A DNA stretch of 36,816 bases from assembly GCA_902778105.1 (NCBI GenBank), contig CACYWN010000024.1, forward strand, positions 1 through 36,816, written 5' to 3'. Under the pieces are notes generated by a model that did not search any database, had not been told where the DNA came from, and worked only from the letters and a program-made list of their open reading frames with translations. The stretch's first letter is position 1, and every line of letters begins with the position of its first letter. This DNA comes from an uncultured Bacteroidia bacterium (GTDB lineage: Bacteria > Bacteroidota > Bacteroidia > Bacteroidales > UBA932). Shown in pieces: positions 23,047 to 30,816 of the stretch. The position numbers were made by a program, and so were the translations under genes.

Positions 23047-23802
23047 TTAGTAATTGAACCGGAATTCATCGAGATAAAGCGTACTGCCGTCGGCACCGGT
23101 AAAATAAGCCCCGGCCTGGCTGGACGTTGCCGTGATGACCACATATTTCGGTGTCTTCCCGTTCCGGTATTCGATGGGAATATCGAAATGGATGTATCCG
23201 CCGGTATCCTTCGTAAACGACAGTTTGGCACGTCCGATCAGGTGCGGATCCGTGGAAGGGTCGATGAATTTCTCGTTGTTGGTGACGATATGGTAGGGTT
23301 TGTCCCAGTCGGTCAGGATGACTTCGATGTAGCCGGTGTCCGTCTCGCCCTTCCGGTCCAGGCAGGGGTCCTTGGCATAGTCGATCTTTTTGGGAATATA
23401 ATGTGCATAACCGGACAGACTCTTCGGGCGTCCGTGGAACGGGACCCCGAAAAAGAGCTCGGCGCCGGCGAAATTGACGATCTTTCCGAAGCGTCCGGTA
23501 TACAGGTTGCCGGCGACGAAGGCCCAGAGAACCTTCTTGCTGACGATCTTCACGGCCGCCTTCCCCTCTCCCGCCACGGCGACATGCCTGTATTCCGGCA
23601 TGGTCCCGTTGATGCCCAGGAGGCTGAGTCCATGGTTGGCCGTATCCCAGACGCGGTCCGAGGCAGGAGCGCCCTTCGCATACAGGTTCCAGGCCCCGGA
23701 GGACTTGGACCAGCTGTCGAAATCCATGTTGTACAACTGCTGGGCCTGCATCGGCCACGCTGCCAGGGCGATCAGAACCGCCAGATAAAACTTCTTTTTC
23801 AT
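23047..23802 (-). CDS. PCMD domain-containing exported protein
   Basis: A 251-residue protein with a signal peptide (MKKKFYLAVLIALAAWPMQA, then QQLYNMDFDSW). The mature part is a beta-rich domain ending in GSTLYLDEFRFNY, the typical close of the PCMD (putative carbohydrate metabolism) domain of Bacteroidota. Such domains occur in exported proteins near glycan-active genes and probably bind carbohydrate, but no activity is known. The ATG at 23802 is preceded by a -7 box; earlier in-frame ATGs would put about 50 non-hydrophobic residues before the signal peptide and overlap the divergent gene's promoter. First gene of the operon with GT4 and M15 peptidase. Confidence 0.85.
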   Translation of the reverse strand: MKKKFYLAVLIALAAWPMQAQQLYNMDFDSWSKSSGAWNLYAKGAPASDRVWDTANHGLSLLGINGTMPEYRHVAVAGEGKAAVKIVSKKVLWAFVAGNLYTGRFGKIVNFAGAELFFGVPFHGRPKSLSGYAHYIPKKIDYAKDPCLDRKGETDTGYIEVILTDWDKPYHIVTNNEKFIDPSTDPHLIGRAKLSFTKDTGGYIHFDIPIEYRNGKTPKYVVITATSSQAGAYFTGADGSTLYLDEFRFNY

Positions 23803-23811
23803 TTGCGGCTG

Positions 23812-23848
23812 CAAAATTAGCAAATTCCGCGCTAAAAGGCTATATTTG
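23812..23848. promoter_or_regulatory. Divergent promoters, PCMD operon and CNNM gene
   Basis: Minus strand TAATTTTG (23812-23819) lies 9 bases before the PCMD gene ATG; plus strand TATATTTG (23841-23848) lies 21 bases before the CNNM gene ATG. The -7 boxes are 21 bases apart, as in the 18.9 kb pair. Confidence 0.55.
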
Positions 23849-23869
23849 TAAGTTATTTGGCGACAACGT

Positions 23870-24934
23870 ATGGCACTGCTGCTCATATTTCTTTTCGGGG
23901 CGATGGCGATTTCCTTTCTGTGTTCCCTGCTGGAATCCACCCTGCTGTCCACCCCGATCTCCTACCTCTCGATGAAAGAAGACGAGGGGGACCGGAACGC
24001 CATCCTGTTCATGCAGCTCAAGGACAATCCGGACCGCCCCCTGACCGCCATCCTTTCCCTGAACACCATCGCCAATACGGTCGGCGCCGCCGGCGTGGGC
24101 CAGCAGGCCAGCCTCCTGTTCGGCAGCCAGTGGTTCGGCCTCGTTTCCGCCATCATGACGCTGCTGATCCTGGTCTTCTCCGAAATCATCCCGAAAACCA
24201 TCGGATCCTACCACTGGAAGAGCCTGACCTGGCTCGCCCGCATCATGAAGGGTTTGATGATCATCCTGTATCCCGTGGTCTGGCTGGTGGAGAAGATCCG
24301 CCGCCCCCTGGCCGGCGATGAGCCGGACACCGGCATCTCCCGGGAAGAGGTCTCGGCCATGGCCAACATGGGCGAAGAGGAAGGCGTCATCGACAATTCC
24401 GAGAACAAGGTCATCCAGAACATCATCAAGCTGGACGATATCAAGGCCTATGACGTGATGACCCCGCGCGTGGTCGCTGCCATCGCGCCGGAAAACATGA
24501 CCCTCAAGCAGTTTTACAAGCAGGAAGAGCTTTCGCACAACTCCCGCATACCCGTCTACGCGGATTCTCCCGAATTCATCACCGGCTACATCCTGCGGTA
24601 TGATGTCCTGGAGAACCTGGCCGAGGACAAGTTCGACACGCGGTTGAAATCCATCAAGCGCAAGATTGCTGCCTTCCACGAGGAAACCTCCGTCAGCGAC
24701 ATCTGGGAATCCCTCCTCAAGACCAAGGACCAGATCGCCCTCATCATCGACGACTACGGCTGCTTCCAGGGAATCATCACGCTCGAAGACATCATCGAGA
24801 CCATCCTCGGGATGGAAATCATCGACGAGAACGACACGATCACCGACATGCAGCAATACGCGAAGGAACGCTGGCTCAAGCGCAAGAACCAGTACAAGCA
24901 GATCGTGCTTCCCGAAGAGGATCCCGAAGCATAA
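23870..24934 (+). CDS. CNNM/HlyC-CorC family membrane protein with CBS pair
   Basis: A 354-residue protein. Residues ~1-140 form the CNNM (DUF21) transmembrane domain, with NTIANTVGAAGVGQQ, LVFSEIIPKTIG and PVVWLVEKIRRPL. Residues ~180-335 form two CBS domains, with DVMTPRVVAAIAPENMTL and LIIDDYGCFQGIITLEDIIETILG, likely binding adenine nucleotides. The C-terminal CorC_HlyC domain found in longer relatives is absent; this short form is common. Family members are linked to magnesium or other divalent cation export. The 'hemolysin' label in databases is historical. The next gene starts 15 bases downstream, so the two may share a transcript. Confidence 0.92.
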   Translation: MALLLIFLFGAMAISFLCSLLESTLLSTPISYLSMKEDEGDRNAILFMQLKDNPDRPLTAILSLNTIANTVGAAGVGQQASLLFGSQWFGLVSAIMTLLILVFSEIIPKTIGSYHWKSLTWLARIMKGLMIILYPVVWLVEKIRRPLAGDEPDTGISREEVSAMANMGEEEGVIDNSENKVIQNIIKLDDIKAYDVMTPRVVAAIAPENMTLKQFYKQEELSHNSRIPVYADSPEFITGYILRYDVLENLAEDKFDTRLKSIKRKIAAFHEETSVSDIWESLLKTKDQIALIIDDYGCFQGIITLEDIIETILGMEIIDENDTITDMQQYAKERWLKRKNQYKQIVLPEEDPEA

Positions 24935-24949
24935 GACCTTTTGACATAA

Positions 24950-26140
24950 ATGAAAAAGATCGCCGTCATAGGAGCCGGTGCCGCCGGTTGTTTCTGCGCC
25001 GCCGAACTTCGACGGAGGCTTCCGGAGGCTGCGGTCGATGTCTTTGAGGCAGGCCCGAAACCCCTGGCCAAGGTGGCCGTTACGGGAGGCGGACGCTGCA
25101 ACCTGACCAACTCCTTCGAAGGCATCCGGAGCCTTGCCGAAGCCTATCCGCGGGGCGAACGCCTGATGAAACGGCTCCTGCGGGTTTTTTCTCAGGAAGA
25201 TACGTGGCACTGGTTTGAGTCCGCCGGTGTTCCCCTCGTTTTACAGGAGGACCACTGCGTGTTCCCTCAATCCCAGGACGCGATGGACATCGTCCGGGCC
25301 CTGCTTCGCCGCATGGAAGGCGTGAACCTGCGGCTTCGCACGCCGGTATCATCTGTCATTCCGGGCCCGTCCCGGACCCTCTTCGTCGATGGCGAGCCCT
25401 ACGATGCCGTCGTCGTCACCACCGGTGGTGCCCCGAAGGGCCTCCCGCTGTTGGACGGCTTGGCTTTGGAATGGGTGCCCACCGTACCCTCGTTATTCAC
25501 GTTCACCATCCGGGACGAAGGGTTGCGGAGCCTGATGGGGCTGGTCGCGGATGCTTCCGTATCCATCCCCGGTAGTACCTTCAAGGCCGACGGCCCCTTG
25601 CTGATTACGGACTGGGGCCTGAGCGGACCGGCCGTCCTGAAACTTTCCGCCTACGCAGCCAGGTATCTGCACGAGAACGGTTACAAGGCCCCCCTTTCCG
25701 TCAACTGGCTCGCCCTGAATGAAGCCGATACGCGGGAAATCCTGCAGGAAACTGCCGCCGTGAATCCGCGCAAACAAGTTTCCAACACTCCTCCAGCCGG
25801 GCTTCAGGCCCGTCTGTGGGGCCATTTGGTGCACAGGCCCGGAATCCGGCCTGACATCCGCTGGGCGGAACTGGGCTCCAAGGGAATGAACAGGCTCGTA
25901 AGCATCCTCACGCAAGATACTTATTCCATCGAGGGAAAGACGAAGTTCCGTGAGGAATTCGTCACCTGCGGAGGTGTCGCCCTGTCCAACGTGGATCCGT
26001 CCACCCTTGAAAGCAAGAAATATCCCGGACTGTACTTCGCCGGTGAAGTCCTGGACATCGACGCCATCACCGGCGGATTCAACCTGCAGGCGGCCTGGAC
26101 CACCGGGTTCACCGTCGCCCAATCCATTGCCGAGAAATGA
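24950..26140 (+). CDS. HI0933-like NAD(P)/FAD-dependent oxidoreductase
   Basis: A 396-residue flavoprotein of the HI0933/YhiN (PF03486) family. The dinucleotide fold opens VIGAGAAGCFCAAELRRRLP, then KVAVTGGGRCNLTNS, a signature of this family. The C-terminal part has ELGSKGMNRLVSILTQDTYSIEGKTKFREEFVTCGGVAL and closes with GLYFAGEVLDIDAITGGFNLQAAWTTGF, typical of FAD-binding ends. The relative BaiN acts on steroids, but for most members the substrate is unknown. It is one of three rightward genes (CNNM, this, rmuC); its stop overlaps the rmuC start by 4 bases. Confidence 0.93.
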   Translation: MKKIAVIGAGAAGCFCAAELRRRLPEAAVDVFEAGPKPLAKVAVTGGGRCNLTNSFEGIRSLAEAYPRGERLMKRLLRVFSQEDTWHWFESAGVPLVLQEDHCVFPQSQDAMDIVRALLRRMEGVNLRLRTPVSSVIPGPSRTLFVDGEPYDAVVVTTGGAPKGLPLLDGLALEWVPTVPSLFTFTIRDEGLRSLMGLVADASVSIPGSTFKADGPLLITDWGLSGPAVLKLSAYAARYLHENGYKAPLSVNWLALNEADTREILQETAAVNPRKQVSNTPPAGLQARLWGHLVHRPGIRPDIRWAELGSKGMNRLVSILTQDTYSIEGKTKFREEFVTCGGVALSNVDPSTLESKKYPGLYFAGEVLDIDAITGGFNLQAAWTTGFTVAQSIAEK

Positions 26141-27432
26141 AAGAAATCCTTCTGATCGTCGCCCCCGTTGCCGTCGCACTCCTTGTCATCGCCGTCCTGG
26201 TCACCTGGCTGATCCTCAAGTCCAGGTATGGGAAGGCATTGAACCAGGTCGAGAACCAGCTCATCAGCTCCCAGGGAGAAGTCAAGTCTCTGACCGCCCT
26301 CCGCGAAAACGACCTGGCTTCGCACGAGAAATCCGTCGCCCTGCTCAAGGAGGCCCACGAGGCAGCGCTCAAACAGCAGATCGCCGCCATCCGGGCCGAA
26401 ATGACCGCCGAGACGGAGCGTCTTCTCAAGCAGCGGGAGGAAGAACTCTCCCGGAAAGCCGAAGATACTTTCAGGACCATATCCGGCGGTCTGAACAAGG
26501 ACTTGAAAGACATGAAGGAAGCCTTCGACGCCCAGAAAAAGAGTCATACGGAGAGTTCCGCCTCCCTGAAAGAACAGTTGGAAGGCGCTGTCCGCAACCT
26601 GGCAGCCCAGACCCGCGACATCGGCCAGAAGGCCGACAACCTGGCCTCCGCCCTCAAGGGGCAGAACAAGATGGCCGGCTGCTGGGGAGAGACCATCCTG
26701 TACAACATGCTGGTGGACGAAGGAATGGTGGAAGGCCGTGACTTCGACAAAGAGGAGACGCTGCGGGATGCGATGGGGCTCATCCTCCTGAACGAGGACA
26801 GCGGCAAGCGGATGCGGCCGGACTTCATCCTGCACTACCCCGACAAGACGGAAATCATCATCGACTCGAAAGTGTCCCTGGACGCCTACTCCGACTGGGT
26901 GGCCGCCGAGACGGAAGCCGCGAAGAACGATGCCGCCGTCCGCAACCTCGCAGCCATCCGGACCCAGCTCAAGTCTCTCTCCGGCAAGCGGTACCAGGAT
27001 TACATCCGGGAGGGATACAGGACGTTGGATTATGTCATCATGTTCATTCCCAACTACGGTGCCCTCCAACTTGCCAAGACGCTGGCTCCGGACATCTTCC
27101 GCGAGGCCTACAACCAGGGCGTGCTGCTGACGACGGAAGAGACGCTGATGCCCTTCCTCCGGATGATCCGGATCGCCTGGACCAATTACGACCAGGCCCG
27201 CAACCAGGAAAAGATCGTCAAGGCGGCCCAGACGATGATCGACCGCGTGTCCGACTTCGCATCGGCGCACGCCGCCATGGGCAAGAAACTGGAAGAGGCC
27301 ATGAAGGAATACGAGCGATGCTCCGACAAGATCAAGGATTCAGGCCAGAGCATCCTGGTGTCGGCGCATCAGCTGGTCAAGCTCGGGATTCAGAAGAATC
27401 CGAAGAAGCCGCTTCCTGAAATCGAAGAGTAA
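26137..27432 (+). CDS. rmuC: DNA recombination protein RmuC
   Basis: A 431-residue protein with an N-terminal membrane anchor (about residues 3-26), a long coiled coil (about 30-170) and the RmuC domain (about 175-385), marked by NKMAGCWGETILYNMLVDEGM, RMRPDFILHYPDKTEIIIDSK, YVIMFIPNYGALQLA and AWTNYDQARNQEKI. The domain is predicted to be PD-(D/E)XK nuclease-like, and E. coli RmuC limits recombination at inverted repeats; a role in defence against foreign DNA has also been suggested for the family. The gene overlaps the upstream FAD enzyme by 4 bases. Its last 56 bases overlap the coding end of the convergent heptose enzyme. Confidence 0.95.
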   Translation: MKEILLIVAPVAVALLVIAVLVTWLILKSRYGKALNQVENQLISSQGEVKSLTALRENDLASHEKSVALLKEAHEAALKQQIAAIRAEMTAETERLLKQREEELSRKAEDTFRTISGGLNKDLKDMKEAFDAQKKSHTESSASLKEQLEGAVRNLAAQTRDIGQKADNLASALKGQNKMAGCWGETILYNMLVDEGMVEGRDFDKEETLRDAMGLILLNEDSGKRMRPDFILHYPDKTEIIIDSKVSLDAYSDWVAAETEAAKNDAAVRNLAAIRTQLKSLSGKRYQDYIREGYRTLDYVIMFIPNYGALQLAKTLAPDIFREAYNQGVLLTTEETLMPFLRMIRIAWTNYDQARNQEKIVKAAQTMIDRVSDFASAHAAMGKKLEEAMKEYERCSDKIKDSGQSILVSAHQLVKLGIQKNPKKPLPEIEE

Positions 27433-28594
27433 GCGCGGCCGTCTCCATCAGGACGAAATCCATCCCGCAGTTCGCGGCGAACGCCCGGTCATACTCCGAA
27501 TCGCCCAGCATCAGGCTGCGGTCCGGAGCGATGTCGGGGAAATCGCGGCACGCCTGCAGGAACATCCCCGTCTGGGGCTTCCGCATCGGATGGCCGCTGT
27601 CGAGTTCCGAACAGGTATAGATGGCGTCGATCCGGCCGCCGGCTTTCCGGATTTCCTCCAGCATCCGGCCATGGACAGCCTCCAGGTCTTCCAGCGTCAT
27701 TTCCCCCTTACCTACGCCGCGCTGGTTGGAAACCAGGATGATGCGGCGGAACTTGTCCGCCCATTTCGCAAGACATTCCAGGATGCCCGGCAGGAAGGTG
27801 AAATCGTCCCAGGTCCTGACATAATCCCCCGGCAGCCAACGGTTGATCACACCGTCCCGGTCCAGGAACAAAGTGTCGGAGGGAGTGGCTATAACGGCAT
27901 CGGACGCTTTCAAGACCGCCTGGATCTCAGGCAGTTCCCGTTGGGCACGGGCATAGTCCTCCGGAACGCCGATGTCGATGAAATATCCTTCCTGCACCCG
28001 TCCGGCCACGAGGTCCAGGTCCGAGAGAGGTTCCAGGACATCCTGCTCAAACGAGAACTTTTTGGGATAGAGTGCAAGGTCCAGCTGGGAGCGGTCAACC
28101 GCATAGACGCCCCCGTTGATCAGCCCCTCGGAGCAGGCCTGCTTTTCCCGGAAACCGGTTACCAGGTCTCCGTCCCAGTCCACGGCGCCGTACCGGTCGA
28201 AATCCCGCATAGGCTTCAGCGCAAGGGTGACCGGAGCGGCGAAAGGAAGGGCGGAAAGGTCGACATTGAAGAAAGTGTCCCCGTTGAGGACATATACCTG
28301 ATCCCCCTCGCACTTTGACAGGGCGAGGCGGATTCCACCGCCCGTCCCCAAAGGCTCTGTTTCGATGGCGTAACTGATCCTGAAAGGCCAGGGACGGGAG
28401 TCGATGAAGTTGAAAATGACTTCTTTGAGATAGCCTACCGAAAGGACTACATGCGTAACGTCAAACCGGGAGAGCCATTCCAATACATACTGTAGAAACG
28501 GTTGCCCGTCTACGGGAGCCATGCACTTGGGGACTTCGCTGACGACGCTGCGCAGCCGTGTCCCCAATCCCCCGGCCAGGATTATCGCTTCCAT
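27377..28594 (-). CDS. Fused HddC-type nucleotidyltransferase and GmhB-type HAD phosphatase
   Basis: A 405-residue two-domain enzyme for activated heptose synthesis. Residues 1-235 are a sugar-1-phosphate nucleotidyltransferase (ILAGGLGTRLRSVVSEVPKCM, VLNGDTFFN, FIDIGVPEDYARAQ). Residues ~238-395 are a HAD-IIIA phosphatase, with Asp245 and Asp247 in FLDRDGVINRW, LVSNQRGVGKG and RKPQTGMFLQA, MLGDSEYD. This combines removal of the 7-phosphate from heptose bisphosphate and NDP activation. The zinc-binding cysteine loop of E. coli GmhB is shortened to a single cysteine (YTCSELDSGHP). The gene overlaps hddA by 13 bases, confirming the pathway. Its last ~19 codons lie inside rmuC. Confidence 0.9.
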   Translation of the reverse strand: MEAIILAGGLGTRLRSVVSEVPKCMAPVDGQPFLQYVLEWLSRFDVTHVVLSVGYLKEVIFNFIDSRPWPFRISYAIETEPLGTGGGIRLALSKCEGDQVYVLNGDTFFNVDLSALPFAAPVTLALKPMRDFDRYGAVDWDGDLVTGFREKQACSEGLINGGVYAVDRSQLDLALYPKKFSFEQDVLEPLSDLDLVAGRVQEGYFIDIGVPEDYARAQRELPEIQAVLKASDAVIATPSDTLFLDRDGVINRWLPGDYVRTWDDFTFLPGILECLAKWADKFRRIILVSNQRGVGKGEMTLEDLEAVHGRMLEEIRKAGGRIDAIYTCSELDSGHPMRKPQTGMFLQACRDFPDIAPDRSLMLGDSEYDRAFAANCGMDFVLMETAALTLRFQEAASSDSSESRA

Positions 28595-29634
28595 AACTCG
28601 GCGACCTTGTCCGTCTCATACACCCGCCAGGCGTGGGCGCCCCGTTCCGTGAACTGGAAGGGAACCACCTGCCCCGGAAGGGATTCCAAGGCCTTGACAA
28701 CCGCCATTTTACGGGTGGGCGGAACCATCAGCATCATGAAACCGCCACCGCCGGCGCCGGAGACCTTGCCTGCCACAGCCCCCGCCCCCATCGCCGTATC
28801 GAAGGCTTCCTGGATGACCGGGTTCGTGATGGCTCCGGCCATCTTCTTCTTGTCTTCCCAGGCCTGTCCCAGGATCCGGCCGAATTCCGTCATGTCGCCT
28901 TTCAGGAGCGCGAGTTTCATATCCACGGAACTCTGCTTGATCCGGTGCATCGCCTCGATGGCGGAAGCATTGCCGGAAGAGGTGTTCTTCTGCTGCTCGC
29001 CGATGATGGCGGCGCTGGAGCGGGACCGGCCCGTATAGTACAGGACCATCGAGGATTCCAGTTCATCCACGATCCAGCTCTTGATCTTCAGGGGGTTGAC
29101 GATGACCATGTCGTTCCGGAGGAACTCCATGAAGTTGAAACCACCGAATGCGGCTGCATACTGGTCCTGCTTGCCGCCGGCAAGGGCGAGGTCCTTCCGC
29201 TCGATCTCATAGGCCAGCCTGGCGATTTCATAGTCCCCGAGCGGGAGGTTCATCCACTCCGCAAAACACTTGAGGATGCAGACGACCATCGTAGAGGAGG
29301 TGCCCAGGCCGGAGCCGGCAGGCGCATCGTTATAAGTCGTGATCCGGAAGGCGCCCGGGACGGGCCCATAGTCCTTCACGATGCGGTTATAGACACCCCG
29401 GATCAGGTCCGGAGCACCGTCCAGGGTGGCCAGGAGCGGGCATTCGGTGTGACAGTCCGCATCGTAGGCATCGACCCGGACCGTTTCCCCTTCCAGCGTC
29501 TCGATGGTCGCATAGGCGGAAAGGTTGATGGTCGCATTGAGGATCAGGCCCCCATACAGGTCGCTATAGGGGGAAACATCACTTCCTCCCCCGGCGAGGC
29601 CGAGTCTCAGAGGAGCTTTGCTGCGAATGATCAT
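28582..29634 (-). CDS. hddA: D-glycero-alpha-D-manno-heptose 7-phosphate kinase
   Basis: A 350-residue GHMP kinase. The N-terminus MIIRSKAPLRLGLAGGGSDV is diagnostic of the HddA group, the ATP loop is APAGSGLGTSSTM (about residues 105-117), EIERKDLALAGGKQDQYAAA follows, and the third motif is GKVSGAGGGGFMMLMV. It phosphorylates heptose 7-phosphate at C1; the downstream fused enzyme then dephosphorylates C7 and adds a nucleotide. Isomerase GmhA, needed for the first step, is not in the window. Product is NDP-heptose for LPS, S-layer or capsule glycans. It follows the coiled-coil lipoprotein gene by 36 bases and may belong to the same leftward transcript. Confidence 0.92.
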   Translation of the reverse strand: MIIRSKAPLRLGLAGGGSDVSPYSDLYGGLILNATINLSAYATIETLEGETVRVDAYDADCHTECPLLATLDGAPDLIRGVYNRIVKDYGPVPGAFRITTYNDAPAGSGLGTSSTMVVCILKCFAEWMNLPLGDYEIARLAYEIERKDLALAGGKQDQYAAAFGGFNFMEFLRNDMVIVNPLKIKSWIVDELESSMVLYYTGRSRSSAAIIGEQQKNTSSGNASAIEAMHRIKQSSVDMKLALLKGDMTEFGRILGQAWEDKKKMAGAITNPVIQEAFDTAMGAGAVAGKVSGAGGGGFMMLMVPPTRKMAVVKALESLPGQVVPFQFTERGAHAWRVYETDKVAELWKR

Positions 29635-29670
29635 GTAGTCACAATTTGTACAAATTTGCGGAAGAAACCG

Positions 29671-30444
29671 CTACTGGGCGATCGTAGCCATCTTATCCTT
29701 CACGGCTGCGATGCGGTCGGAAGCCTCCGCATAACCGGTTTCAAGCGCCTTTCCGTAATAGAGAAGCGCCTTCTCGTACATTTCGAGGGTCAGGGATTTG
29801 ACCTTCGCCTTGTCTTTCCGTCTGGATACGGTCGGGGATTCATCCCCCAGTTGTTCGAAATCCTCCCCGGCCCGGAACAGCATCCGGGCCTGTTCCCTGA
29901 CCGCCTTCTCCAGATTGGCCTGCTGGGCCGTGATGGTTTCATTCTGAAGGAGGATGGTCCCGTGCTGGGCGGAAATCTTCTCGTTCTGCTCGGTGATGGT
30001 GCGGTCCTTCGTCTGGATTTCCGCCCGTAAACCTTCGATTTCCTTTTCTTTCTCGGCGATGACGGATTTCAGCGATGAAACCATCTTCTTGTAGGCGGCG
30101 TTATCCTTGGTCAGCCGCTCCAGCTGGTCCAGTTTCATCTTGATTCCGTCGATGCTTTCCTCAATCATCTCCACCTGGTTCAGGCGGGCGGTTCCCTGTT
30201 CGAGGTCGGAACGGAGTACAGCCGTACTGCCGGAAATCTGGGAGAGTTCCTGCAGGATATTGTCCACGGCGGCCGCCTGCTCGATATAGCCACTCCGGGT
30301 AACCTCTGCACTGGCTTTAAGATCCTCATAGGCCTGGACAACGGCATCGTAGTCATCCTTCGGGACGGTTTCATTCGAAGGATTCATGCACCCGATGACC
30401 AGCAGGGCGGCCAGCGGGAGAAGGGTTATCGGGAAAGCTCGCAT
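29671..30444 (-). CDS. Coiled-coil lipoprotein of unknown function
   Basis: A 257-residue lipoprotein: signal sequence MRAFPITLLPLAALLVIGC gives lipidated Cys19. Residues ~30-195 are rich in heptads of Leu, Ile, Glu and Lys and should form long coiled coils (for example LKSVIAEKEKEIEGLRAEIQ). The C-terminal ~50 residues (LTLEMYEKALLYYGKALETGYAEASDRIAAVK) read like a single TPR-type helix pair. Database family not recognised. It overlaps the preceding small lipoprotein gene by 19 bases and lies upstream of hddA. A structural or envelope-assembly role is a guess from lipidation plus coiled coil. Confidence 0.85.
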   Translation of the reverse strand: MRAFPITLLPLAALLVIGCMNPSNETVPKDDYDAVVQAYEDLKASAEVTRSGYIEQAAAVDNILQELSQISGSTAVLRSDLEQGTARLNQVEMIEESIDGIKMKLDQLERLTKDNAAYKKMVSSLKSVIAEKEKEIEGLRAEIQTKDRTITEQNEKISAQHGTILLQNETITAQQANLEKAVREQARMLFRAGEDFEQLGDESPTVSRRKDKAKVKSLTLEMYEKALLYYGKALETGYAEASDRIAAVKDKMATIAQ

Positions 30445-30806
30445 AGGAAGTCCTGTTTTTCAAAACGGATGGTCGTCAGTTTGAGGTCGGAACGGTAGGA
30501 GATGCTCCCCTCCCCGAGTTCCTCGGATTTCACCGTCCCGTCTTCAGCGACCGTGAAGGTATACACGGCCGGACCGTACACTGTCACGCGGGCGATCTGA
30601 TACTGCCGTTCCGCAATCTTTTTCACGGAAGCGGTGGCGTACCGGGTCTCGCCACCCGACGTGAATTTCATCGAATAGCTGCCCTCCAGGCTCCCGATCT
30701 TCTGGATGTCGGGAAGGAGGCTGACCTGTTGGACCGAACGGCCTGCACAGCCGGCCAGGGCGGTGCAGACGGCAGTCAGGAGGAGCAGATGACGAAGGGG
30801 TTTCAT
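30426..30806 (-). CDS. Small lipoprotein of unknown function
   Basis: A 126-residue lipoprotein from the ATG at 30806: MKPLRHLLLLTAVCTALAGC, with a clear lipobox LAGC and lipidated Cys20. The mature part is predicted beta-rich with alternating polar and hydrophobic residues (SLEGSYSMKFTSGGETRYAT, PAVYTFTVAEDGTVKSEEL). The in-frame ATG further upstream (30863) would overlap the flavodiiron gene. It starts 10 bases after that gene's stop and overlaps the coiled-coil lipoprotein by 19 bases. I do not recognise the family. Neighbouring lipoproteins suggest they act together in the envelope. Confidence 0.82.
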   Translation of the reverse strand: MKPLRHLLLLTAVCTALAGCAGRSVQQVSLLPDIQKIGSLEGSYSMKFTSGGETRYATASVKKIAERQYQIARVTVYGPAVYTFTVAEDGTVKSEELGEGSISYRSDLKLTTIRFEKQDFLCELSR

Positions 30807-30816
30807 AAGATGGAAA

